From contig CAZJRQ010000007.1 of NCBI GenBank assembly GCA_964548535.1, forward strand, positions 1 to 64,000: DNA of 64,000 bases. Direction: 5' to 3'. This DNA is from CAZJRQ01 sp964548535 (GTDB lineage Bacteria > Bacillota > Clostridia > Oscillospirales > Ruminococcaceae). The translations under genes were made by a program, and so were the position numbers. The notes beneath the pieces were generated by a model. That model saw nothing but the letters and a program-made list of their open reading frames with translations, did not search any database and was not told where the DNA came from. Below, one piece after another: positions 1-7,185 of this stretch. Position 1 is the first letter of the stretch; every line of letters begins with the position of its first letter.

Positions 1-737
1 GCCGAGAAAAATACTATCTGCCAAAATACATATCGTGTCATTGCACCTTTTAATGATTGTGATAACAAACAGCCAAGTCCAATTCCTCCTTGAAGTGTAT
101 CAACCAAAATTGCGGCTGTAATTGCCATTGGAGCAGATATTTTCAAACCTGTGAAAAAATATGGTATGCTAGCTGGAATTAAAGTCTTAACATATAGCTG
201 AAACTTGCTAGCACCATAAGAATACATAAGCTCATGTTTTTCTTTTTCCACTGACTTAAATCCCGCTAAAGTATTTGTCGCAACTGGATAAAATGTAAGA
301 ATTGCGGCAATAATAATTCTGCTCTTTGTTATATCTCCAGTAACAGCATTTATAATAGGTGCCATTCCCAAAATTGGAATCATCTGAATTAGCATCAAAT
401 ATGGAAAAGCTACTTTTTCAACAACACCGCTCAAATTCATAAGCAAGGCAAGAATAAATCCACTTAGTGTACCCAGCACAAATCCAATTCCTGCTCGTGA
501 AAGAGTTGCACCTGCATTTTCTAAAACCATTTGAAAAGCTGTTTGAGTTCCGTTAATTTTTCGGTCACTTAATACCGATTCAGCAATTCCACTCAAATGG
601 GGAAGAATATTTTCTGGTGTTCTCTTTGTATTCTCAACCTGAAATGCACAGATTTCCCAAATTGCTGCAATAGCTAGTATCCAAAGAATTACTACAAAGG
701 CTTTTGATGTTAGTATCTTTTTGATTTTCTTGTTCAT
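1..737 (-). CDS. ABC importer permease, SsuC/TauC/ThiX type (3' end cut by window edge)
   Basis: The frame reads without a stop from an ATG at 737 to the left edge, so the C-terminus is missing. The product begins with a short basic stretch (MNKKIKK) and a first membrane segment. It continues with several hydrophobic segments of the binding-protein-dependent permease family and an EAA-like cytoplasmic loop around GASKFQLYVKTLIPASIPY. That loop contacts the ATPase. The ATG at 745 is excluded because it meets a stop after two codons. The ATPase gene lies 45 bp upstream on the same strand, so both form one operon. The family imports small organic solutes (sulfonates, taurine, nitrate, thiamine precursors). 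The substrate cannot be read from the sequence, and the solute-binding protein would be outside the window. Confidence 0.85.
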   Translation of the reverse strand, partial: MNKKIKKILTSKAFVVILWILAIAAIWEICAFQVENTKRTPENILPHLSGIAESVLSDRKINGTQTAFQMVLENAGATLSRAGIGFVLGTLSGFILALLMNLSGVVEKVAFPYLMLIQMIPILGMAPIINAVTGDITKSRIIIAAILTFYPVATNTLAGFKSVEKEKHELMYSYGASKFQLYVKTLIPASIPYFFTGLKISAPMAITAAILVDTLQGGIGLGCLLSQSLKGAMTRYVFWQIVFFS

Positions 738-782
738 TTTTTCATTTCAGCTCCTCACCAAAGATTTTCGCTATCCTTTTTA

Positions 783-1565
783 CTAAACGCCCTCAAAACT
801 ATTCCTTACCTTTGCAACTAAATCATTAAACTCCTTTGTATTCTTGAGTTCCGGTGTTCTGGGTCTTGGCAAATCAATATCAATTACCGCTGAAAGTCTG
901 CCTGGATGAGGAGATAACACGCATACCCTGTCTGAAAGAAAAACTGATTCTGATATATTGTGAGTAACAAAAACTACTGTTTTATTCGTCTTTCTCCAAA
1001 TTCTCAAAAGGTCCTCATGAAGCTTTTCTCTTGTGAATTCGTCAAGTGCTGAAAAAGGCTCGTCCATTAGCAAAATCTCTGGATTGATTGCCAAAGCTCT
1101 TGCTATACCAACTCTCTGTTGCATTCCTCCGCTTAACTGCCTTGGATAATGCTCTGCAAATTCTGAAAGTCCTACAAGTTCTAACATTTTTTCTGCTCTT
1201 TCTATTTTTTCTGCCTTGCTAATATGCATAATTTCCAGCGGAAGCATGATGTTTTTCATTACAGTTCTCCAGTCATACAAAACTGCACCTTGAAAAACTA
1301 TTCCGTATTTTCTGTTTAAGCGAGCCTCTTTCGGTGTAACTCCACCAACTGTGATTTCACCAGATGTCGGAGTTAAGAGGTCCGCAATAATTCTAAGCAA
1401 GGTAGTTTTTCCGCAGCCAGACGGTCCGAGAAGTGATACAAACTCGCCTTTATTAATATCAATGCTAACGTTTGTCAAAGCGGTGACATCTTTTCCATCA
1501 GCCTCATATACCATTCCGATTTTATCAAGACTAATTTCAACATTATTATTTACGCTTGCTGACAT
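783..1565 (-). CDS. ABC importer ATP-binding protein, SsuB/TauB/NrtD family
   Basis: A 260-residue ATPase of normal family length. Walker A is GPSGCGKTT (about residues 47-55), the signature is LSGGMQQR, Walker B with the catalytic Glu is LLMDEPFSALD, and the H-loop is FVTHNISE. The SsuB/TauB/NrtD group powers uptake of small organic anions or vitamin precursors through a permease such as the one encoded just downstream (1-737). The ATG is preceded by TAAGGAGATG at a good distance. A promoter lies at 1664-1692 and a terminator-like hairpin lies between promoter and gene, so attenuation is possible. The divergent neighbour is an AbgB-like amidohydrolase. A shared substrate such as an acyl-amino acid conjugate is only a guess. 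Confidence 0.9.
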   Translation of the reverse strand: MSASVNNNVEISLDKIGMVYEADGKDVTALTNVSIDINKGEFVSLLGPSGCGKTTLLRIIADLLTPTSGEITVGGVTPKEARLNRKYGIVFQGAVLYDWRTVMKNIMLPLEIMHISKAEKIERAEKMLELVGLSEFAEHYPRQLSGGMQQRVGIARALAINPEILLMDEPFSALDEFTREKLHEDLLRIWRKTNKTVVFVTHNISESVFLSDRVCVLSPHPGRLSAVIDIDLPRPRTPELKNTKEFNDLVAKVRNSFEGV

Positions 1566-1587
1566 AACATCATCTCCTTAAATGAGT

Positions 1588-1636
1588 ATAAAAAACAGGC
1601 AACAAAACTGTGTTAAAACAGCTTCATTGCCTGTAA
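1588..1636 (-). terminator. Leader terminator (attenuator candidate) before the ABC importer
   Basis: On the minus strand an 8-bp outer stem (ACAGGCAA with TTGCCTGT, 1595-1602 and 1627-1634), closed further by CTGT/ACAG, is followed by six T. It lies between the promoter at 1664-1692 and the RBS of the ATPase, so it would stop the gene's own transcript unless read through. Confidence 0.6.
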
Positions 1637-1663
1637 ATATTATCTTTTGTTTTCCATGTTCAA

Positions 1664-1692
1664 ATTATAGCACAATTGTTTTTGAAAATCAA
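1664..1692 (-). promoter_or_regulatory. Promoter of ABC importer operon
   Basis: TTGATT, 17-bp spacer, TATAAT on the minus strand. The predicted start is near 1657, giving a leader of about 90 nt that contains the hairpin at 1595-1634. Confidence 0.7.
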
Positions 1693-1960
1693 CTCAATGC
1701 TACACACTTTGTGCATTGTCACAAACGTAAAAAGTAAATATTGCATTTTTTACAATAAAATCTATAAACTCCAGCATGAAATTTACAATATTCTGTGCTA
1801 GAGATATTTATAACGCAAAACATATTGTGCTACAGCACATAAAGTTCAAAAATTCCACATATGTAAATTAGTTTCCAAAAAACTATTCGACAAGAAAATG
1901 TATAATCTATAAGCTTGTTTGATTATTATATGAAATTCAGATGAAATTTACGAAATTTGG

Positions 1961-2010
1961 TTGCTTTATCAAATTAAAAGGTATATACTGTTGGTAGGTT
2001 AAAACTTACC
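1961..2010 (+). promoter_or_regulatory. Promoter with palindromic operator before the amidohydrolase
   Basis: TTGCTT (1961-1966), 17-bp spacer, TATACT (1984-1989). An imperfect palindrome GGTAGGTT/AACTTACC (1993-2010) sits on the expected transcription start, where a repressor would bind. The DNA from about 1700 to 1950 is AT-rich and shows nothing else that I can support. Confidence 0.6.
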
Positions 2011-2042
2011 ATTATTATATAAAAAGAAATGGAGATTTTTTT

Positions 2043-3500
2043 ATGGGACAAAGTAAAAATGATGTTTTCAAAAAACTCGAGGAAAATTCAGCCGAATTTC
2101 ACGAGTTAAGTAACAATCTTTGGGATCATCCTGAAACTGGTTTCAATGAGAAATTTGCTTTTGAAGCTTATTGTGAGGCACTTCAAAAGCATGGTTTTAA
2201 AGTCACAAAGGGTTATGGCGATTTAGATACAGCATTCAGCGGTGAGTTCGGCTCAGGCAGTCCTGTTATTGGCATTTTAGGAGAATTTGACGCACTTCCT
2301 AATCTTAGTCAAAAGGCAGGATCATTTTTAAAAGAACCTGTTGTAGAAGGTGGGAACGGTCACGGCTGCGGGCATAATCTTCTAGGTGTTGGTGCATTTG
2401 CTGCTGCTTGTGCAATTAAGGATTATCTAAAAGAAAATAATCTTTCTGGTACTGTAATTTATTATGGCTGTCCAGCTGAAGAAAACGGTTCAGGCAAGGC
2501 ATTTATGGCTCGCGACGGTGCTTTCGACAAACTAGATTTAGCTATTACATGGCATCCAATGGATATTAACCTGACTGCAGATATTAATTCTCTTGCAAAC
2601 GTTCAGGTAATATATAATTTTAAGGGAATCAGCAGTCACGCCGCTACTGCTCCAGAACTTGGAAGAAGTGCTCTTGATGCTTTAGAGCTTATGAATGTTG
2701 GCGTGCAGTTCTTGCGTGAACATATCATTGATGATGCGCGTGTGCATTATTCAATTCTTGACGCCGGCGGAGCATCTCCTAATGTTGTTCAACCTACTGC
2801 CTCTGCACTATATTTAATTCGTGCACCTAGAAATGATCAGGTTATAGAAATTTATAAACGTGTGAATAAAATAGCTCAGGGTGCGGCTTTGATGACTGAA
2901 ACTGAAGTTGAATACAGCATTTCAAAAGCTTGCAGTAACTTAATTCCGAACTCAACTATATCAAAACAGATTTTTGAAAACATGCAAAATACACCTCAGC
3001 CAGAATATACACAGGAAGATTTCGATAATGCGGACCAAATACGTGATACTCTCGACGACAAGGATAATTTGGGAGTACTCAACAAAGCATTTGAGTCTTT
3101 GTCAAACGAAAAACAGCATGAAATGAGAAAATTTCTCGATAAGCCACTTCGCGATTTTGTTATTCCACGGTTTGAGGGCGAAGTATCTATGCCAGGATCA
3201 TCTGATGTTGGTGATGTAAGCTGGATTTGTCCAACCGTTCAGTTTGCTGGTATGACAATGGCCTCTGCTACTCCTGGACACTCATGGCAACTTGTAAGTC
3301 AGGGAAAAAGTGACCATGCTCACAAGGGTATGCTTTGGGCCGCAAAGGTTTTAGCTGGTACTGCAATTGACTTTTTCGAGTCAAAAGGACTCATTGATGC
3401 TGCTAAGGAAGAGCATAAAAAACGTCTTGGCAATACAAGCTATAAATCACTAATGCCTGATGATTGCAAGCCAAATCCAAACAGTGTGGGTGTAGAGTAA
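2043..3500 (+). CDS. M20 family amidohydrolase, AbgB-like (p-aminobenzoyl-glutamate hydrolase subunit B type)
   Basis: A 485-residue M20-family metallohydrolase. Visible metal-site motifs include GEFDALP, the HGCGHN motif, and PAEENGSGK carrying the EE pair. A dimerisation-domain stretch follows (GISSHAATAPELGRSALDA). The length and the HGCGHNLLG / LAITWHPMD pattern match the AbgB branch (about 480 residues) better than shorter carboxypeptidases or N-acyl-amino acid deacylases. AbgB-like proteins cleave the amide bond of p-aminobenzoyl-glutamate or similar acyl-amino acids in the cytoplasm. It stands alone with its own promoter and terminator, divergent from an ABC importer that might bring in its substrate (inference). 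The ATG follows AATGGAGA. Confidence 0.8.
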   Translation: MGQSKNDVFKKLEENSAEFHELSNNLWDHPETGFNEKFAFEAYCEALQKHGFKVTKGYGDLDTAFSGEFGSGSPVIGILGEFDALPNLSQKAGSFLKEPVVEGGNGHGCGHNLLGVGAFAAACAIKDYLKENNLSGTVIYYGCPAEENGSGKAFMARDGAFDKLDLAITWHPMDINLTADINSLANVQVIYNFKGISSHAATAPELGRSALDALELMNVGVQFLREHIIDDARVHYSILDAGGASPNVVQPTASALYLIRAPRNDQVIEIYKRVNKIAQGAALMTETEVEYSISKACSNLIPNSTISKQIFENMQNTPQPEYTQEDFDNADQIRDTLDDKDNLGVLNKAFESLSNEKQHEMRKFLDKPLRDFVIPRFEGEVSMPGSSDVGDVSWICPTVQFAGMTMASATPGHSWQLVSQGKSDHAHKGMLWAAKVLAGTAIDFFESKGLIDAAKEEHKKRLGNTSYKSLMPDDCKPNPNSVGVE

Positions 3501-3513
3501 TTATACCATTATC

Positions 3514-3544
3514 AAACAGAGTAGATTTCCTGCTCTGTTTTTTT
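3514..3544 (+). terminator. Terminator of the amidohydrolase gene
   Basis: The stem AAACAGAG/CTCTGTTT is followed by a run of T, 14 bp after the stop codon. Confidence 0.85.
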
Positions 3545-3552
3545 GCGTACAA

Positions 3553-3586
3553 ACAAAAAACAGACACCGTACAAGACGATGTCTGT
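3553..3586 (-). terminator. Terminator of the surface-protein gene
   Basis: On the minus strand the stem CAGACA(TC)/(GG)TGTCTG is followed by six T, just downstream of the stop at 3610. It is convergent with the neighbouring plus-strand terminator. Confidence 0.8.
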
Positions 3587-3609
3587 TATAATTATATTCA
3601 ATCTAAAAT

Positions 3610-4320
3610 TTATTTCTTCTTAGTTACCACTACAGCACCTGCTGCAATAAGCATGCCACAACCAGCTAATACGCCAGCACCTGTTGAAGGGTTCTTATCT
3701 GATTTACCTGAACTTTTGCTGCTTGTATCAGATTTTTTTGTAGTTGTTGCGGCTTTAGTAGTTGTTGCGGCTTTAGTAGTTGTAGTCGCTTTAGTTGTAG
3801 TTGCTGCCTTAGTTGTTGTAGTTGCTTTAGTTGTAGTAGTCTTTGCTTTAGTTGTTGTTGCTTTACTTGTAGTAGTTGTAGTTGCAGATGTTGTTGTAGT
3901 CGCTGCTTCTTCACGAGTAACTACAACATTATAAACCTTTGTTGTTACTTCGTCTTGAGCTGTTACAAGCAAATAAGCTTTGTTTTCACCAACGTTCAAC
4001 TGCATTGTATCATTCTCAAGAACTGTTGTAAGTGCTTCATCAGAATAAAGTTTGACAGTTGCACCCTCTGCAAAAGTTACAGCAAGCTTAATTGAAACAG
4101 TGCTGTTATCAACTGTACGAGTTAATGTATCATTGTTAAGAGTGAATCCATCTAGATTTTCAATGCTCGTATCACTAGATAGCGCTTCGCTAGATGAAGA
4201 AGCAGCGTCTATACCCGATGCGGCTGATGCCGATATAGTGTTCACCGCTGTTGGGAACGCTAAAAGACCACAAGCCATAACGATTGCTGAAACTGCTGAT
4301 AAAGTTTTTTTCATTTTCAT
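3610..4320 (-). CDS. Secreted Thr-rich surface protein with cadherin-like beta-sandwich domain and NPSTG sorting signal
   Basis: The start is taken as the ATG at 4320, because GGAGGT at about 4328-4333 is correctly spaced for it and would lie inside the coding region if an upstream ATG (4335) were used. The 236-residue product has a signal peptide, then an Asp/Ser-rich stretch. A domain of about 85 residues resembling the cadherin-like beta-sandwich family follows, ending in the typical YNVVVTRE strand. Next is a low-complexity stalk of TTTTKA-type repeats. The C-terminus carries NPSTG, a hydrophobic segment and KKK, a sortase-type cell-wall anchor. The NP start of the motif departs from LPxTG but is common in Ruminococcus-like bacteria. 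A role in adhesion or display is inferred. Confidence 0.85.
   Translation of the reverse strand: MKMKKTLSAVSAIVMACGLLAFPTAVNTISASAASGIDAASSSSEALSSDTSIENLDGFTLNNDTLTRTVDNSTVSIKLAVTFAEGATVKLYSDEALTTVLENDTMQLNVGENKAYLLVTAQDEVTTKVYNVVVTREEAATTTTSATTTTTSKATTTKAKTTTTKATTTTKAATTTKATTTTKAATTTKAATTTKKSDTSSKSSGKSDKNPSTGAGVLAGCGMLIAAGAVVVTKKK
3730..3905. repeat. Tandem codon repeat encoding the Thr/Lys/Ala stalk
   Basis: Irregular units of about 15-21 bp (read on the minus strand as ACTACTAAAGCC-like blocks) encode TTTKA/TTTTKA. All changes keep the frame, so unit number could vary without breaking the gene. Confidence 0.8.
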
Positions 4321-4395
4321 AATGTTGACCTCCATTTTTTCTCTTGTTTTTGTTCTTCTGTTGTGGAAATTATTTCTTTATTCATTTCCAACTTT

Positions 4396-4424
4396 ATTAT
4401 AACATTTAATGTAATAATTTGCAA
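4396..4424 (-). promoter_or_regulatory. Promoter of the surface-protein gene
   Basis: TTGCAA, 17-bp spacer, TATAAT on the minus strand, about 75 bp upstream of the chosen ATG. Confidence 0.7.
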
Positions 4425-4495
4425 TACCAAATCACGAAAAACGCCCGATTAAATGTAAACAATATATTAACGTTTGTGTATCATGCTGAAAATAT

Positions 4496-5296
4496 CTAAA
4501 TATGCAAATCTTTTTTGTTAAATATAACGACTGATGTGCTGAACAAAACAACCGCCATTACAAAAAGTACTGCCATACCAATATACGCGCTTGTTTCGCC
4601 GCTTACAATTTCGTCTGGGTTAAACAAAGTGAAAAACGATGCATATTTCAGATTCTCATACTTATCACCGTAATTTGCAATCATCTGCAATACAAAACCT
4701 GCAACAGGTATTCCTGCTCCAAATCCTATACTATATTTTGTGTCACTAAAAATACAAGAGCACATAAAGCATACACTGCCTATAAATAAATGTAAGCATA
4801 ACGCTCCTAAATTAAGCAGTAGGAATTTTGGTATATCAAGCTCTCCTGCAAAATTTGCCTGACATGAAATCAACCCGACTGCTGTGGCAACTAAAACTAA
4901 AATTAAAATTCCAGTTTCCAAAACATTAATTTGTGTAAACGCAACGGTTTTTCGATTAACTTGAGCATTTAAAAGATAAGTCATCGAACCTCTGTCTACG
5001 TACTTCGCAATCAATCCATTGGCGCATATTATAGAAAAAAGCATTGGGAAAATAAGTATTACAAATCCATACAAGTACGCTGACATATGGCTTATTAGTG
5101 TGGTATCAGACGTTGTCATCCCAACCATTGACATTAATCCTGGCATAGCTTTTTCAAACTCTTGCAAAGCTACTCCAAGCTTTGGGTCATACATCGATGC
5201 AATTATTGAAAAATACATTGTTAGAATTGCGCCGAAAATCAGCCACATCTTCCATGTAGTCTTTATTCCACGCTTATACAAAGCAGAATTAATCAT
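4496..5296 (-). CDS. ABC-2 type exporter permease
   Basis: A protein of about 266 residues with six predicted membrane segments in the ABC-2 (drug or polyketide exporter) pattern. I chose the ATG at 5296. GGGGTGA lies just upstream, and the start overlaps the last codons of the ATPase gene (GATGATTAA), indicating translational coupling. It is the third gene of a TetR-ATPase-permease operon and would form the membrane channel for the ATPase at 5289-6176. The cargo is unknown; regulation by TetR suggests a toxic or amphipathic compound (inference). Confidence 0.85.
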   Translation of the reverse strand: MINSALYKRGIKTTWKMWLIFGAILTMYFSIIASMYDPKLGVALQEFEKAMPGLMSMVGMTTSDTTLISHMSAYLYGFVILIFPMLFSIICANGLIAKYVDRGSMTYLLNAQVNRKTVAFTQINVLETGILILVLVATAVGLISCQANFAGELDIPKFLLLNLGALCLHLFIGSVCFMCSCIFSDTKYSIGFGAGIPVAGFVLQMIANYGDKYENLKYASFFTLFNPDEIVSGETSAYIGMAVLFVMAVVLFSTSVVIFNKKDLHI

Positions 5297-6176
5297 CACG
5301 CTCACCCCCATAATAATGCATAAAAATCTCCTCTAAGCTCTGGCTAGGAGCTGAAATATTAATTACATCATGCCTATTCATAACCTCAATCATTTTCTTT
5401 ATATCATTTCTAATAAACACCGTAACATTGTTTTGACTAATTGAGGTTTCAGCAAATTCAGCTTGAAATTTCTTCGCTTCATTCTCATCATTTAGCGTAA
5501 TAATATATTTTCTAATTTGAGCCTGTTTTAATGAATCTACCGAATCAGATGCCACCAATCTACCGTCTTTTATAATAGAAACTCTATGGCAGGTACGCTC
5601 GACTTCTTCAAAAATATGTGATGACATGAAAATTGTCTTGCCACGATTTTTCTCTTCAATAATAAGCTCGATAAATCGGTTCTGCATTAGCGGATCAAGT
5701 CCGCTGGTCGGCTCATCTAAAATTATAAATTCTGGGTTGTGCATAAGTGCCGAAATTATACCAACCTTTTGCTTATTGCCCTTGCTCATCTTTTTCATTT
5801 TACCTTTTGGATTAAGTTCAAATCTTTCAATAAGCTCGTTCATTCTTGAAGTGTCTTTTAATTTTCTATAGCTTGCTGAAAAATTTAAAAATTCAATGCC
5901 TGTCATATCGTCAAAGAAAGCAATTTCGCCTGGAATATATCCCAAATTCTTCTGAATTTCTGTTCTACCATCCCAACAGTCCAATCCGCCTATTTTACAA
6001 CTTCCCTTCTGTGATTTCAAAAATCCCATGAGATGTCTTATGGTTGTAGTTTTGCCCGCTCCGTTTGGTCCTAAAAAACCGAAAACCTCGCCTTTTTCAA
6101 CTGCAATTGAAAGGTCGAAAACGCCACGATTATCACCATAATTTCGAGTTAAATTTGCAATTTCAATCACACTCAT
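5289..6176 (-). CDS. ABC exporter ATP-binding protein (drug/peptide type)
   Basis: A 295-residue ATPase. Walker A is GPNGAGKTTT (about residues 34-43), the signature region is MSKGNKQKVG (SKGNK instead of LSGGQ, usual for BcrA/CcmA-like exporters), Walker B is FIILDEPTSGLDP, and the switch His is in MSSHIFEE. A C-terminal extension of about 80 residues follows, as in other ABC-2 ATPases. The start codon overlaps the TetR stop codon (ATGA) and its own stop overlaps the permease start, so all three genes are coupled. It is expected to energise efflux through the permease at 4496-5296. Confidence 0.9.
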   Translation of the reverse strand: MSVIEIANLTRNYGDNRGVFDLSIAVEKGEVFGFLGPNGAGKTTTIRHLMGFLKSQKGSCKIGGLDCWDGRTEIQKNLGYIPGEIAFFDDMTGIEFLNFSASYRKLKDTSRMNELIERFELNPKGKMKKMSKGNKQKVGIISALMHNPEFIILDEPTSGLDPLMQNRFIELIIEEKNRGKTIFMSSHIFEEVERTCHRVSIIKDGRLVASDSVDSLKQAQIRKYIITLNDENEAKKFQAEFAETSISQNNVTVFIRNDIKKMIEVMNRHDVINISAPSQSLEEIFMHYYGGERDD

Positions 6177-6763
6177 AAATACTCCTCCTTATAAAAAAAC
6201 TGTTTAAGCAGTTTTAGATATTTTATTATATCAGCCTGCATTTGTTCAAAAGTTTTATTATTTATTTCTGAATTAATATAGCCGTCAGTTATCCATTTGG
6301 TTATTGACATAATTGTTTTTTTATCAAATTCCGGCTTAAATTTATCCCAACGAATATTTTCAAACATCTTCATATATTCTTCAAAAGCATTATTCTCAAA
6401 AAGCTCCTTAAGCATATCCACAACTTCTTCGTCACTCTCGTTTATCAAAGACAATGAAAACTCAAACAGCCCAGGAAACTCTGACATTATTTTCGCTTTT
6501 TTATTCATAGCTTCTTCTATAAGTTGAAAATAATCTTCCGTTTCCCACGTCATTATTTCTAGAAGTTTCTCAATACCAAAATCAATAATGTATTTGTACA
6601 GATTTTTTTTAGTATCAAAATAATGAAAAATCAGAGCCTTAGAAACATCCGCCTGTTTAGCAATATCCGCAATTGACGTTTTTTTATATCCGTTTTTTCC
6701 AAAGCAGGCATAAGCTGAATTTATCACAGCAATTCTCTTATCTTCTGGCATTTTTTCAATCAA
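6173..6763 (-). CDS. TetR family transcriptional repressor of the ABC exporter
   Basis: About 196 residues. The N-terminal helix-turn-helix reads TSIADIAKQADVSKALIFHYF, the TetR consensus; the C-terminal part is a helical ligand-binding domain. It is first in the operon with the ATPase and permease. A TetR-type palindrome (6795-6811) overlaps the start region of its promoter, so it should repress its own operon and respond to the exporter's substrate (inference). The start is uncertain. A TTG at 6763 lies 12 nt after AAGGGG and an in-frame ATG lies at 6751. The best-spaced ATG after that RBS opens only a 4-codon frame, which may slow initiation. Confidence 0.85.
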   Translation of the reverse strand: MIEKMPEDKRIAVINSAYACFGKNGYKKTSIADIAKQADVSKALIFHYFDTKKNLYKYIIDFGIEKLLEIMTWETEDYFQLIEEAMNKKAKIMSEFPGLFEFSLSLINESDEEVVDMLKELFENNAFEEYMKMFENIRWDKFKPEFDKKTIMSITKWITDGYINSEINNKTFEQMQADIIKYLKLLKQFFYKEEYL

Positions 6764-6794
6764 TTTTCATTCTATCCCCTTTCGTTTTTGTCCA

Positions 6795-6844
6795 TTGACC
6801 GAATCGGTTAATAGAATTATATCACACATTTTCCTGCCTGTCAA
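6795..6844 (-). promoter_or_regulatory. Promoter and TetR operator
   Basis: TTGACA (6839-6844), 17-bp spacer, TATAAT (6816-6821) on the minus strand. The palindrome TTGACCGA-A-TCGGTTAA (6795-6811) lies just downstream, over the transcription start. This is the expected position and symmetry of a TetR-family operator. Confidence 0.8.
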
Positions 6845-6889
6845 TATATAAACAAGATAATTTTTATTGATAAATATTCAAAATTCCCC

Positions 6890-6919
6890 TTGACAAATAA
6901 AAAAAAACAATGATATAAT
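6890..6919 (+). promoter_or_regulatory. Promoter of the rtcB leader
   Basis: TTGACA, 18-bp spacer, TATAAT. The predicted start near 6926 gives a leader of about 260 nt before rtcB. Confidence 0.75.
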
Positions 6920-6950
6920 ATAGCAAATATTTGAAAGGACGGTGGATTTC

Positions 6951-7055
6951 ATGTTCATAATAATAAATAATAAAAACCAACAATTCACAAACAAAAAATC
7001 TAATATTTCAAAACAGATTCATGGAATTTGCCTGCAATATAGCTGTATGCGTTAA
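6951..7055 (+). CDS. Possible 34-residue leader peptide upstream of rtcB
   Basis: An ATG at 6951 is preceded by AAAGGACGGTGG and opens a 34-codon frame (beginning MFIIINNKN, ending QYSCMR) between the rtcB promoter and two terminator hairpins. The stop codon falls in the loop of the hairpin 7042-7064. This is the layout of a translated attenuator leader, where ribosome position decides RNA folding. The peptide shows no known domain and its composition (rich in Asn, Lys, Ile) is close to the AT-rich background, so translation is inferred only from the RBS and context. Confidence 0.45.
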   Translation: MFIIINNKNQQFTNKKSNISKQIHGICLQYSCMR

Positions 7056-7161
7056 TGATACAGCATAATTTTGGTATATAACTATGCACTTCTGTTTATA
7101 CAGGAGTGCAATTTTTATTTAGTCCACCTGTAAATTTTATAGGTGGGCTTTTTTGCAGGCA
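7028..7161 (+). ncRNA. Structured attenuator leader of rtcB (two terminator hairpins)
   Basis: Three hairpins follow each other: GCTGTAT/ATACAGC (7042-7064), GCACTTCTG/CAGGAGTGC (7086-7109) followed by ATTTTTATTT, and CCACCTGTA/TATAGGTGG (7124-7146) followed by GCTTTTTT. The last two look like intrinsic terminators. A perfect 9-bp complement, TGCCTGCAA (7029-7037) with TTGCAGGCA (7153-7161), could close the whole element in read-through transcripts. The 5' arm TCCACC (7123-7128) can also pair with GGTGGA (6941-6946) next to the leader-peptide RBS. I could not match it to a named riboswitch class. Confidence 0.6.
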
Positions 7162-7185
7162 TGACAACGAAAGGAAAAAACATAT

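Noticed and set aside
1566..1660. TPP riboswitch in front of the SsuB-like operon (for a ThiX-type transporter)
   Set aside because: The leader is under 100 nt and lacks the CTGAGA and other conserved TPP elements.
3730..3905. CRISPR-like short repeats
   Set aside because: Units have no unique spacers between them and are codon repeats inside a gene.
3464..3934. 156-codon plus-strand open frame rich in Val
   Set aside because: It mirrors the Thr/Lys/Ala repeat codons of the minus-strand surface protein; poly-Val low complexity and no RBS show it is a shadow.
7028..7161. tRNA or Y-RNA-like molecule next to rtcB
   Set aside because: Arm lengths and conserved bases do not fit tRNA, no Ro (TROVE) gene is present, and two arms carry T-runs, which suits an attenuator better.
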